Assembly (NCBI RefSeq): GCF_026210795.1
Contig: NC_089435.1
Location: forward strand, 2,852,001 to 2,916,000
Length of the DNA stretch: 64,000 nucleotides
Reading direction: 5' to 3'
From: Rhizophagus irregularis
Taxonomy: Eukaryota; Glomeromycota; Glomeromycetes; Glomerales; Glomeraceae
The position numbers and the translations under genes were made by a program. Of the stretch, positions 24,401 to 35,698 are shown piece after piece (the stretch's first letter is position 1; every line of letters begins with the position of its first letter). The notes below the pieces were generated by a model that made no database searches, had not been told where the DNA came from, and was given only the letters and a program-made list of their open reading frames with translations.

Positions 24401-27400
24401 TTATTTATCACTATTACTATTTTTTTCTCGTTTTTCCAGCTCTAAATTAATCCATTTAATAATTGCAGTTAATGTTTTATCACATTTGGGAATATCAACA
24501 TTATTGAGTATACGAGAAACCATTGATTGATTAAATCCAATTTGGACAGTTGAGATTTCCCTTATTTCACGAGCTATTCTGGATTGGCTTGGAGCATCAA
24601 GACCTTTTCGGTATTCCATTACAGTTTTAAAATCATTAATAATATTGATTTCTTCTTTTGAAAATACTTTTTTCTTTTTTGGCTGCCATTGTTCGTATAA
24701 ATCATTACTTGTTTTATGAATTTTGCTAAATTAAAAAATACATATTAATTATTGTATGATTGTAATTATCGTGGTATAAACAAATCCAAATAAAGTGATT
24801 ACCTATTTCGCATCAATGTCTCCGCAATGAGATTTTGAGTTGATTTTAGTGTTTGAGTTCTCACATAAAGATATTGATCAATTGGTAAATTTTTTTTACC
24901 TATATCTAAATTTTTAACAATATGATTTTCAACCTCTACTGTTGCGGTAGTTCTCCTTGTTCTATTTTTTATTGCAGGCACCAAATTACTCCATAAAACT
25001 ATAGTTTTCCACCATACTTTATCCAAATAGTTTATTAAATTTAAACTATAAAATGGATTTTTAATACTATCAAATGGAGATAACTGTGCATCAACCGTGA
25101 TGCCCAATTGCGGAACTAAAAGCCTAAAATTTTTGTTTTCATCGCATAAAATTTTTAACAAAATATTATTATCCAATCTATAGGTCCACAAATTCTCTTG
25201 TTCTTGATTTAATAGGTTGGAAATACACATTGGATTATTATAAATATTCTCTCCTATACTACTACTTAAATCAAAGCAATCTGAATCCATGTGTATTAAT
25301 AAATCTGGTATAACAGTTACATCAAAATTTTCAGTTAATATTTTTCTTCCAGCTAATTTTATATCTTTGTTTATTAATTTCAAATATTTTTGATTCATAA
25401 CCCATTCCCATTTTTCAATTTCTTTTTCGGCATCCAGAATATTTTCTTTTACTCTAACGGCATTCCAAATTCGCATAGCAAATTTTGATATAATTTCTCG
25501 GTCATAGCCTGATTCAATCATGAATTTTTTAGATCTAACATGATGGCGTATAGCTCTAATAGCATGACCAAAGCACCAACCAATTAGCACCTTCGAATTA
25601 TCAAATTCTTCTTTATTTATTATAGTATTCATGATTCTAGTAATATATTGATCTACACTTTCATTATTATACACTTCTAATATAGCCACTAGTAAGTTTC
25701 GTGCACAATCTGTATTAATTAAAAAAGGTACTGAATTGGAATTAAACAATTCTAATTCCTTTTGTCTATATATGTGTAGATATCTTTGAAGGTTCTTTGA
25801 AGATAAATCATTTGTTACTAACTCAAATACATCTACTGGCGGTGCATCTGAAGAATTTTCATTTGATGGCATCGTGAAAAAAGCATTTAAAATTCTTTTG
25901 TTGTTCGAATTATTTAATGGTGTAAGATATTGAGGTACAGGTTTTACTAATTGACCTGTATAATCCAAAAAAATTCCAGGATTATTATTTACATTATAAT
26001 GATAATATGTGATTCCTGCTTCATTAAATATCATGACTGATAAAGGTTGTGTTTGAATTGGTTCTTGAATAAAACCCCATAATCGACGTTTGTTAACTAA
26101 ATCAGCTCCATTAATCTTAATATAATCATCCTTTTCTTTGCCATTTATATCTCCTATGGCTGCATGTAACCGTTCACATAAATTGTAACCCGATTCATTT
26201 TTTTCTTTTTCAGAATAAATTGTTCGAGCTGAATGAGCTGATGGTATACCTTGACGATTGCCAGTATAACGAACTTCATTTTTAACGTTTGATAGTATTT
26301 TTTTCTCATCTGTCGGGGGGATTTAAATTCTACTGATCTCGATAATACTTGTCTAGCATATCCTCGACATTGACCAAAAATTTTTCCATCTAAATGTCTA
26401 CATTGCCTTTTATTTGTTGAATATATTACATTAATTTTAACAAACTCTTTTGATTGAATTAAATCAATATTATTAATGATTATTCTGAATAATGTTTGAT
26501 TTTTTTTATCACATCCTCCACAATAGCAGTATTTAATCAAATTTTTATTTGTTTCAGATGTTTTTAGAACAGAAATTGAAATTTGTGGTGGAAACTCAGA
26601 CTGTCCTTTAAGTAATTCAACTAAATAATAATTACTAATTTGCCAAGGCCTCCAATGATAATTACAGTTTTCAATATTATATATAAATAAAGATGACGCT
26701 TCTTCTTGTGATATTGTAAATTGAAAATCCTTAGCCTCCGGATAAATTAAATAACCATCTAATTTATCAATATTGGGAATATATTTATTGTCAACGCCCA
26801 TAAATAATCCAATTATATTATTTTGAACTTCGTCATAATTTTCATTTTCTGTAATTATATTATTATTAGATTCTAATTCATCTGTAATTATATTATTATT
26901 ATTATTAAATTCTACTTCATCTGTAATTATATTATTATTATTATTAGATTCTACTTCATCAACTGCTAAATTAATATAATTGTCCTGAAAAGATGATGAT
27001 AGTAGATCTTTAGGAATAGTTTTTTCCAAAAATTGTGGTAAATTTGAATCGTAATATGATGATTTTTTCTTAAATACCGGTACAAAATGATTAGATTTAC
27101 CGCTATTTTGAAAACTTGTTGCAGAAAGAGAACTCCACATAATAATACATGGCGGATAGTAATGTGGATTTTGTCTTGGCATTATAACACAATTATAAAT
27201 CCGATTCATAAATTCACTTCCAGTATTTGGAAAAAGAGATTCTACTGGTCTATGCAATACTGATGCTAAACCAAAAAACGCAACCATTGAACACCAAGAA
27301 TGTGGCTTGCACATTAATTTTAATTCAGCAATGTATTCCTGAGTTTTTTTAAACATATCAACTTTTTCCATATTTGTATTTAACGCTTCATCTCGATAAA

Positions 27401-27782
27401 GTACATCTTGTTCAAAAATTTTTTGTTGCAAATAATAATCTGCATTAGCCATTAATTCAATCATTACAGCTAAACGTAATTGTATATGATTTTCTTCATG
27501 CCCATAGACAATCAATGAGGCGCTATTAAAAAAGCAATTTCCATCTGCGGTAGATCTAATACAAACATAATCTGCATATTTTTCAGGAATTAGTTTCATT
27601 GCCTCATCATCTCTTCTATTGTAATCCCACTCTTCATAAATTGTTCTAAAATTAGTCGGTAATAAAATGTTATTAAGATCAAATTGATTACCATATGTAA
27701 TGATATCATTAAGCGTAATATTATTTCCACAAAAAAAATCAAAAATATCGTACAAAACGTTTTTTGCTGTAGTTGAGTTCAT
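24401..27782 (-). pseudogene. OTU cysteine protease-DDE transposase-HTH fusion, one frameshift
   Basis: Exon 1 is 24803-27782 and exon 2 is 24401-24725, with a 77-base GT-AG intron. A C homopolymer at about 26321 is one base short, so the frame breaks there. Allowing for that base the product is about 1101 residues and everything downstream is open. Residues 65-240 are an OTU domain: STADGNCFFNS with D80 and C83, and SNHFVPVF with H232. An Asn-rich linker with three similar EVESNNNNIITD-like units follows. Next is a Cys/His segment (CYCGGC, QCRHLDGKIFGQCRGYARQ). Residues 600-960 look like a DDE core: FLDYTG (D607), INTDC (D692), GWCFGH (C737, H740) and VEVENH (E950 or E952). The last about 80 residues are a small helix-turn-helix (FNQSMVSRILNN). 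The assignment as transposase is from motif order and the TIR context; the OTU role is unknown. A homopolymer sequencing error is possible, in which case the gene is intact. Confidence 0.82.
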
Positions 27783-28006
27783 TTTTGTTTATAAAAATTT
27801 TGTAAACACGTAAAAAGTATGTTGAAAACGTGGAAAAAATTATGTAAAAAGATGTTTTTATATTTTGCTGTGACAAAAAGACAAGATAAAAGATGTTTCT
27901 TTGTTTTATTAGGTAAAACGAGTAAAAAAGTTTTTTTTATTGGTGAAAAAGCGAAGAAATAAAGTGTCTATCTATATAAAAAGAAGTAAGAGTTATATTT
28001 TTATGG

Positions 28007-28090
28007 TAATAGAACATTTAAAATTTAGTAATAAATCCTTTTACAGTAATAGAACATTTAAAGTTTAGTGATAAATCCTTTTACAGTAAT
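28007..28090. repeat. 40-bp subterminal direct repeats
   Basis: The word AGAACATTTA recurs at 28011 and 28051 within two near-identical 40-base units; a third, partial unit follows. They sit inside the nested transposon, upstream of its gene, so they may be promoter or transposase-binding repeats. Confidence 0.8.
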
Positions 28091-28209
28091 TAAACATTCG
28101 TGTTCCTTAAGTTTATGGCATAAACGAAAGCATATATATTAATGCATTAGTTAATATTGTCACATTTTTGTACGCAGTAAATAATATTCCATATGAACAT
28201 CTATGTATA

Positions 28210-28311
28210 AGCCACCTTCAAGCCACTATTCTCACTGGGAAAATCAACCAACAAAAAATCATGTAGTTTTCCGAAAAATTCGGAAAATCTTTCTGAAAAA
28301 TACATGATTAT
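28210..28311. repeat. Right 102-bp terminal inverted repeat
   Basis: Inverse of 23660-23761; followed directly by the second copy of the 9-base target TACATTCCG. Confidence 0.95.
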
Positions 28312-29094
28312 TACATTCCGTATGATTAATTTTTTCCGTATATATTAGTTTTTTTAAAAAATGTTCAAAAATGAATTGCTTATTAAATATACGGAATTTG
28401 TATACGGAATCTATAGAAACGTACATAAAATGTATACAAAATGTATCCTTTCCGTATACATATTTCTTATAGGGTAGGGGCGTAAAAGATGGGACAACTC
28501 GTTACTTGTAATGGTGTTAGGTAGTTACTTCTAAATGGAGTATAGTATTTTTTTTAATTAGTATGGCGACTACTTGTTTTTATATCTCCTCAGTACTCGT
28601 CTATATAATAAAAATAAAAATAAATAAAATTTTTTCAATCCGAAAATTTTTTTTAATATTTTTAACTTTCCCTTTACGGTTTTTTTTTGAGTTGATCTTT
28701 TTTCTTTTTTTCAGTTTTTTTCAAACTGAATTTTTTCTTTCAAAGATTTAATATTTTAATTTTCCTTTTTCGGTTTGGTCTTTTTCAAACCAAAAGGATT
28801 TATTTTATCACTATTTAGGTTAGATTGGTGCTGCAAGGTCACGGATAAGCGCTGTTTCTTTATTTTTTTCCCTTAATAATTTTTTTTTGTTCCTTTGACT
28901 TTCGTCTCTCAGTTTTTGATCAGGAAAGGATCATTGTTGCGAAATAATTGAAATAAATATACAGTATATCTGATATATTTTTTGTTTAAATAAATTATAG
29001 TCTTTTAATTAGAATAAATATAAATACATTTATTTAATCATTATAATTATGATAAATTTAAGTATTATTTGTAGAAAAATAAATAGTATTAAAT

Positions 29095-30700
29095 TTCGAA
29101 AAAAATATCGTTGTGATTAATTATATCTTTAACTCAAGCAAGGTTTCCATTTCTTTTCTTGAAAAGTATTTATCTTCAAAAGTTTTTGGATGGAACATTT
29201 ATCATCTCTGTCAAATCGGTTATATCTATTTGAAATATAGCATAAATAATAAATGAATAATTGATGATTTATTCTTCAAATTATTTCTTTTTTAGTAAAA
29301 TAAAAATATACCATCTAATAAAACCATTTCTTCAATTGGAAGTTGAGGATTACGGATTACGTGCACGTGCAATTATTGAAAGCTGATACTCAATCCAACC
29401 TAATACTTCAAGTTTTACCACATATTTATATCAGAATCTTATAATTAATATCATATATTACTAATTTAAAAGTTAATAGAAAAAAGAATTTTAGCAATTA
29501 ATATAAATTTTAGTGTAACATTTTTTAATATTTATTTTTCAAATAACATAATCATACTTATTTCCATTTTGTATGGGAAAGTCTAAATAAAGTTCTTCAT
29601 TTTTAGAATATATCATCTTAAGCTTATCATTTAAATTTGTTGTTAATTTTGATATAAAGTAAACTTGTGGTTTTTAAAATAATTCATTATAAATTAATAT
29701 ATATTAATTACTATTCACTTTAAGAAATTAATGAATTAAATATTCTCCTACTTTCATACATATGTTTACTAAATCCATAAACAATTCCAAGTTTAGAAAA
29801 ATCATTATTACAGATGGTGACCTAAATTATTCGGACACGTGATTATCTCATCGTCCAGTGATCCAAATTTGATGAATAAAGGCTCATTGGATACGTCTCA
29901 TCAAAACGAGTCAAATGGTGGTTAGTTCATGTCTCTAGCATCGATAGATCACGTGATAATTGCTAAAGCGTCCAAATTTTCTTAAATTAAAAATTGCGAC
30001 TGGAATACATTTGTGATATTATCTCGTCATCTAGTGATTCAAATCTGACGATTAAAGACTCATTGGATTTGTCTCATTGAGGCGAATCTAATAATAGCTA
30101 GTTAATGTCTCCAGGATCGATGGATGCGGAGATATATTTAAAAACAGGTTTTAGACGTTTTGGCAATTACCCTGTGATCTATTGGGGCTAGAAGTGCGTG
30201 CTGACCACCATTCGATTCCTCTTGATGAAACGAATCCAATGAGTCTTTATTCATCAAATTTGAATCACTGGATGACGAGATAATTACAAGTGTCCGGATA
30301 ATTTTGGTCACCATCTGTACTATTATTAACATTCAGAAATCTACACATTCTTTTAATAAATAAATACATGAAATATATGAAGTAATATAAATCCTATTAT
30401 GATATATATGTGTATAACAATTGCTTTGCTTCATAGTACATTACTAGCAATTCTATATATATTTTATATTTAATAAAAATAGTAATTTGCTACTATCTTT
30501 AGAGATTTTACTGATATATCATCAGATAATAATATCTTTTAATTGTATAACTGATAACATGATAGACACTTGAGATAATGTGCTAAATTATTTAATGGTT
30601 CCAATTGTATAACTTTATTAAGATCAACAAAACATTGTCATATTCTTGAAAAATATAATACACAATAGTTCTTTTACTTAAATTATGAATATTCCTTCTT
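29095..30700 (-). pseudogene. 3' fragment of a RING-TPR gene, interrupted by a MITE
   Basis: Counterpart of the pseudogene at 14395-15540: the same C-terminal exons and last TPR segments on the minus strand, with further indels and deletions (for example near 30480). The MITE at 29811-30317 sits inside it. No RING-like domain or start is present. Confidence 0.78.
29811..30317. mobile_element. 507-bp Tc1/mariner-type MITE with TA target duplication
   Basis: The element starts CAGATGGTGACC and ends with its inverse GGTCACCATCTG, with TA at 29809-29810 and 30318-30319. The TIRs extend inward for over 80 bases imperfectly and include CGGACAC, the classic Tc1-like pattern. A third, internal copy of the arm sequence lies at about 30010-30125 in direct orientation to the left arm, so the element is a composite or fold-back. 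There is no transposase; the 64-codon minus frame inside it is a by-product. The matching place in the other block (about 15097) is empty, so insertion followed the block duplication. Confidence 0.92.
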
Positions 30701-31406
30701 TTCAGTTTGTCTTTCTGAATTTTATTTTCGAATTTATTTTTTCAGTTTTTTTTTTAAAACTGAAATATTTTTTCAATTTTTATTTCAGATTTTTTTTAAA
30801 CTGGTTTTTTTTTTAATTTATTTTTCAGTTTGGTTTTACAAAACTAAAAATTTTTCTTTTAATTTGGTTTTTTTAAAACCAAATTTTTTTAATTTTTTTT
30901 TCCTTTATAATCTATACTATTTTTTTTGTATAATTTTTTTAATTTAATTTTATATACTGTATTTTTCTGTTATTGTTATATGAGTACATTCTTTTTTTTT
31001 AGACTTGAATCTAAATCAGTGATCGGATTAATAGTGGCGTTATGATAAGCCTTTTTTTTCAATCCTCATTTTCAATAATAATTTTTTATTGCTAATATTT
31101 TTTCATTCTTTCACCCTTTAGATTTGGATCAGTGATCAAATAGATGCTGTAGTACTATTGTAAGTATCTCCGATTTTTATTTTAATAATATTTTTTTCCT
31201 AATTAATTATTTACTTTCTATTTTTTTTTCGATCTTTTACCTTTTAAGTTTGGTCAAGATCAGTGCTGTCTAAAGTTTTAAATTATCAGTTTAAATTGAA
31301 GTTTATTTATAATAAATAAAATGAATTTACAAATTTTAAAATATAACAAATGAAAGAAAATGAAAAAAATAAAACAGTATTAATTTAAAAAATTAAAAAA
31401 AAACAG

Positions 31407-34400
31407 TCATAGGTAATTAATTATATCTTTCAGCTCAAGCAAATTTTCCATTTCTTTTCTTGAAAAATATTTATCTTTAAAAGTTTCTGGAACATTTGGA
31501 CACCATTCATGAAAATTTGGTAATATATCACCTACTATATTAGGAAAATAAGTTATCTTTTCATCATTATACAGTTTATACCCATTTCGAACATAATCTA
31601 TTTGCTATAAATAAATAAATAATAATGAGTTACTAAAACCAATTTTCTTTTTAAATAGAAAGTTTACAAGTAAAATAGAAATATACCATATTAATAGAAC
31701 CATTTATTTTAATTGAAAGTTGTACATATTTGTAATATACATTTTCTGAAAGCTGATATTCAATCCAACCTAATCCCTCAAGTTTTAACATATCTTCATA
31801 TTTTAACACATGTTCATAATGTTTTAGTTCGAAATCCTTATACTGTTCAGAATTCTATAATAAATCCATATATTAATTAAAAATAACATTTTTAAATTTT
31901 AATAGTGAAAAAAGAGATTTTAGCAATTAATAAAACTTACAGTGCTTTTAATTATAAATTTTATAAAGCTATCTTTATTTAGTACTTCTTTAACACTTAT
32001 TTTCCAAATAACTCTATAACTATAATTAAAATATAGCATGGGCAAATTCAAATAAAGCTCTTCATTTTTTGAACTTATTATCTTTTCTGATAAACTAAGA
32101 AATTGAAAGTTAAAACATCTACCACAATTTTTGAAAATTTAATAAATATCCACTTACCTATTTATATCATTTTCTTGAAGTTGATGAAGTTTGCTATTTA
32201 AATTTACCATATTTGATATAAAATAAACTCGTATTTCTAAAATAATTTATTATAAATAATCAAAAAGATTAATTATTAAATATTATAAGAAGTTAACAAA
32301 TTAAACATTCTCTTACTTTCATACATGTATTTACTAAATTCATTAACAATTCCAAGTTTGGAAAGATCATTATTGTTATTATTAACATTTAAATATAACC
32401 AAAAATCTGTGATTTCTCGTAATAAATAAGTATATGAAATATATAAAATAATCCTAGAATAATAAAGATTTTTATCATATAACAAGTTCAAGTCTAACAT
32501 TGCTTCATGATACATTTTTAATTCTACATATACTTTGCATCTAACTAAAATTAGTAATTCGCTATCTTTAATATTAGAAATTTGATTAATTCTTATCAAT
32601 ATATTATTTAATTCTGTAGAATTATTTTTATTCAGTAAATATTCCAGATGAAATAGTTGAGTTTTTGCTAATGTATCATTAAAATCTAATAATTCTTTAC
32701 ACTTTTTAAATACCATTATAGCATTATCAATATCTCTTTTTGCATAATAAATTAGACACCTGAGATAATATGCTAAACTATTTAATGGATCTAATTGTAT
32801 AACTTTATCAAGATCTAATGAAACTTTATTATAATCTTGAAGAGTATAATATGCAATAGCTCTCTTATTTAAATTATGAGTATTTTCTGGATCAATAATA
32901 TTTGCTTTTGTAAAATATGATATAGCTTTACTATATTGTCTTATATTATATAAAATTTCTCCATAATAACATAAAATTAAAGAATCATCCTTGTTGGTAT
33001 TCAGCAGTTTGTCTAACTTTTCTAAAGCACGATTATAAAGATTAATCTTTGCATAGTTACATGCACTATTCTTAAGACATAAATAATTATCTGGACTATT
33101 TTCTAATACAATGTTATAATTATCATATGCATCATAATAATCTTTATTAAATAAGTAACTATTTCCAAGTATTATATATAACTTATTTATTTTAGCCTTA
33201 TAATTTTTTGATTTTTCTAAATTATTTATTGCTTCACTATAGTTACTTTGCCAAAAAAATATTTCTCCACAAATTAAATAAGCAATTGGTTCTTTTGGTT
33301 TTAAATTAATTGCTTCTTTCAAATAGAAGTGTGCTTGTTCATAATTTTTAAGACATCTATAAATATAACCTAAAATACATCTTAAAGAATAACTTTTAGG
33401 AAAAAAATTTAAAAATTCTTTACATAATGATTCAGCTTTTTCATAATGTTTTTCATTTATTTCTTTTATAATATTTTGATATGTTGGATGTTGTTTTTTT
33501 GAATTTCTTGAAAGTATTGATGATAATGATATATTTGAATTTAATTTAATAATTGAATTTATAGATTTCTTCTTTTTAGCTAATATAAGATCAGCTTCTG
33601 AATTATCTGAATCATCACTATCATATATTTGATCAGAATTTTCTGATTTAATCGGAGGTATAATATGTCCAGATTCAGAAAATTTAGTATATAAATTTTT
33701 ATAAATAGAAATTTGTGGTAAATATCTGATATCATTTTCTTCAATTTTTTCTCGACATTTAGGACAAATTTTTTGTTTTAATAATTTTAAATTATTTAAT
33801 GATAATATATGTTGACATTTTAAAATACATAATTGATCCTCTGGTTCACTACTAATTGGACAAGTCATTTCATCTGCTATAATATCTATAACTTTAGAAT
33901 TTGATGTCTGTTCTCTCTTTAAATATGAATTTTTATTTAAACTTTTTCCTTTTCCTTTTCCTTTCTTTTCTTTTCCAATATTTTCACTTGAAATTTTTAA
34001 GTCTTCAAGATATTTTTCTTTAATAAATAATAATAAATTTTGAAATTTTTCTGAAAAATCTGATGATTTATTTTCATTTAATTTTTTTATATATTGATCA
34101 AAATCATCCTCAATCATTGAAAACATTTTACTATCAATGTTATGTAAATGTAATAAAATTTCAACTGCTTTAAATTGAATGAAACTACTTGGAGCTTTAT
34201 TAAGTGATTCAATTGCTAAATAATAACAAAGACCATATGTAGAAGTTTGAGTAGACTTTTGAATAAGGTTTTGTGCAAGATCCAATATTCCAAACCATAA
34301 GGTATGTGGTAAGGCAATAGGTTCATTTCCAGCGAGATCATTTAAGAAACTTCCTGTGTTTTTTAAAGCTTTAGCAACTTTGTTTGATACTTCATCAAAT

Positions 34401-35467
34401 TTTGTTTGAGAATCTAAAATAGATTTATTTGTTACATCAATCCATTCTCTTTCCAAAAAGCTCCAAAGATGTTCCATTAATACCAATTCACAGAATTTTT
34501 TACTAATTATCATTTCAGTACCTTCAGACCAGGTAAAAAGATTATGTTGAATAATCAACATAGTTCTCCAATCTACATAATAAGGTGCTACAGGATATTT
34601 AAAACTTAAGCTTTCACGTATTTGTGTAAGCATTGACAAGATTGAACAATTATCATTTGGAAGAGCGACTCCTGCTGCTGATAAAACTCCTGGGGTAATA
34701 TTCAATGCAACTTTAAGCAATTCTTTAGTTCTTCGTATAATTTCTTGAAACCAAGTTTCATCATCACGCAAACTATGTAATGTGTCTCGTAAGTGGATTA
34801 ATAAGAAGTCAATGTTATAATTACGCTTTTTGGTGATGATTTGGTCATCTTGATTGTTGTTTTGTTGGTTAAATTGGTTAAAATTTGATCTAAAATTCTT
34901 ATCAAGTCCTATTTCAAAAACTTGAGTCGTTTTACGATGAATTTCTGCAAATTTTGATAAAGAATTATAAACTTTATCTCGAAGTTCTTTACTAAGTATT
35001 ATTAGTGAAAAGCATATCCGTTCTAAGACTGTTACCCAAGTTCTCAAATGTAACTCCAATATAGCCACACTTTGTTTTTCATAAAAATCGAATGGGGTCG
35101 GATCCGCCAAGGCAACTAAAGTGTCTCGAAGAATTCGAGATGAAAATTCATTTTGTAAATTTTCAAAAAGTAATTTTAATGCAGATAAATATTTTATGTC
35201 GGTCAATTCTTTAATAAGTTCTTTTGCCTTTTCATCGGGAGTTGTAAATCCATCCTCTTCTAATTTTAAAAGAATACTATTGTTGAAGAAGTTTTCATGC
35301 GAAGCCGTTTTATATGAAAAAACAGAGTCGTGAATTTCTGGAATAGTATTACTAGAAGAACTTCCGCTCTACATATTTATAAAATTATTATAAACCCTAT
35401 TTTTAATTAATTAAAATATTTAATATTACTTAAAATTATAATTCACCTGACTTGAACTTCCTTCCAT
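31407..35467 (-). CDS. RING-like/TPR protein, six exons, 1223 aa (copy 2)
   Basis: The exons are 35447-35467, 32317-35368, 32158-32236, 31941-32094, 31687-31854 and 31407-31604; every junction is GT-AG and in the same phase as in copy 1. The start is ATG at 35467 (MEGSSSQ). The apparent stop at 32276 is intronic. Domains are as in copy 1: a helical N-terminal half, a Lys/Gly-rich tract, a variant RING (MTCPISSEPEDQLC, ILKCQH, CPKC), an acidic patch, TPR units and the C-terminal unknown domain. Differences between the copies are sparse in the N-terminal half and cluster in TPR units (for example KDYYDAYDNYN against KVYSYASNFYN) and the C-terminal exons. Both copies are open throughout, so both are probably functional. 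The pattern suggests relaxed or diversifying change in the binding repeats. Confidence 0.85.
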
Positions 35468-35698
35468 ATTTTTTTTTTGTTTGCAAAAGAATTAAACCTC
35501 TAACGGCGTAAGATTTTTGGGAATAATATTTTCGTTTAAATATAAGTTTGTACAACTGCAAGTTGGCGTAAATTTACATTGTCCTTATCTAGTATGATTT
35601 GTGCAACCAAACAGTTGTACATCATTATTCAATGATATCATTACTAATATTGTGGCGTAGTATCAAAGCGTTGATGGAATAAAATTTGTAAGTCCATC
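35468..35698 (-). promoter_or_regulatory. Duplicated upstream region of RING-TPR copy 2
   Basis: Equivalent to 20289-20543 with a deletion of about 23 bases. The duplication ends just after GTAAGTCCA, so both genes probably share their proximal promoter but not distal sequence. Confidence 0.35.

Larger units (their letters stand above)
23660..28311 (-). mobile_element. 4,652-bp DNA transposon with 102-bp TIRs and 9-bp TSD, OTU-transposase
   Basis: The ends are 102-bp inverted repeats (23660-23761 and 28210-28311) that differ at a single position; both start ATAATCATGTATTTTTCAG. The target TACATTCCG is duplicated at 23651-23659 and 28312-28320. The unsplit copy 1 of the host element (around 5660) shows one version of the site, proving the boundaries. 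Long TIRs and a 9-bp duplication are features of Mutator-like elements. It carries one minus-strand gene (24401-27782). Near the right TIR are 40-bp direct repeats (28007-28090). The near-identical TIRs indicate a young insertion, although its gene has a 1-base lesion. Confidence 0.93.
22201..28474. mobile_element. TIR transposon CCCTATAA family, copy 2, split by a nested element
   Basis: The left part is 22201-23650 and the right part 28321-28474; 23651-23659 and 28312-28320 are the duplicated 9 bases. Joined, they match copy 1 at 4333-5836 along their length. Ends are CCCTATAA...TTATAGGG, flanked on both sides by TAG, again a 3-bp target duplication. The A-tract/T-tract ladder is at about 23110-23440. 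The frame at 22532-22789 parallels that of copy 1. The element was already in place when the 4.65-kb OTU-transposase element landed in its right portion. Confidence 0.88.
28635..35698. repeat. Segmental duplication, copy 2 (partner 14040-20543)
   Basis: Colinear with 14040-20543 and interrupted by one MITE at 29811-30317, which is absent from copy 1. Coding exons are the best conserved parts; the T-rich spacers carry more indels. The right limit is sharp, within a few bases of 35698. Confidence 0.92.

Noticed and set aside
30138-30332. 64-codon minus-strand frame
   Set aside because: Lies across the right half and border of the Tc1-type MITE; by-product of its repeats.
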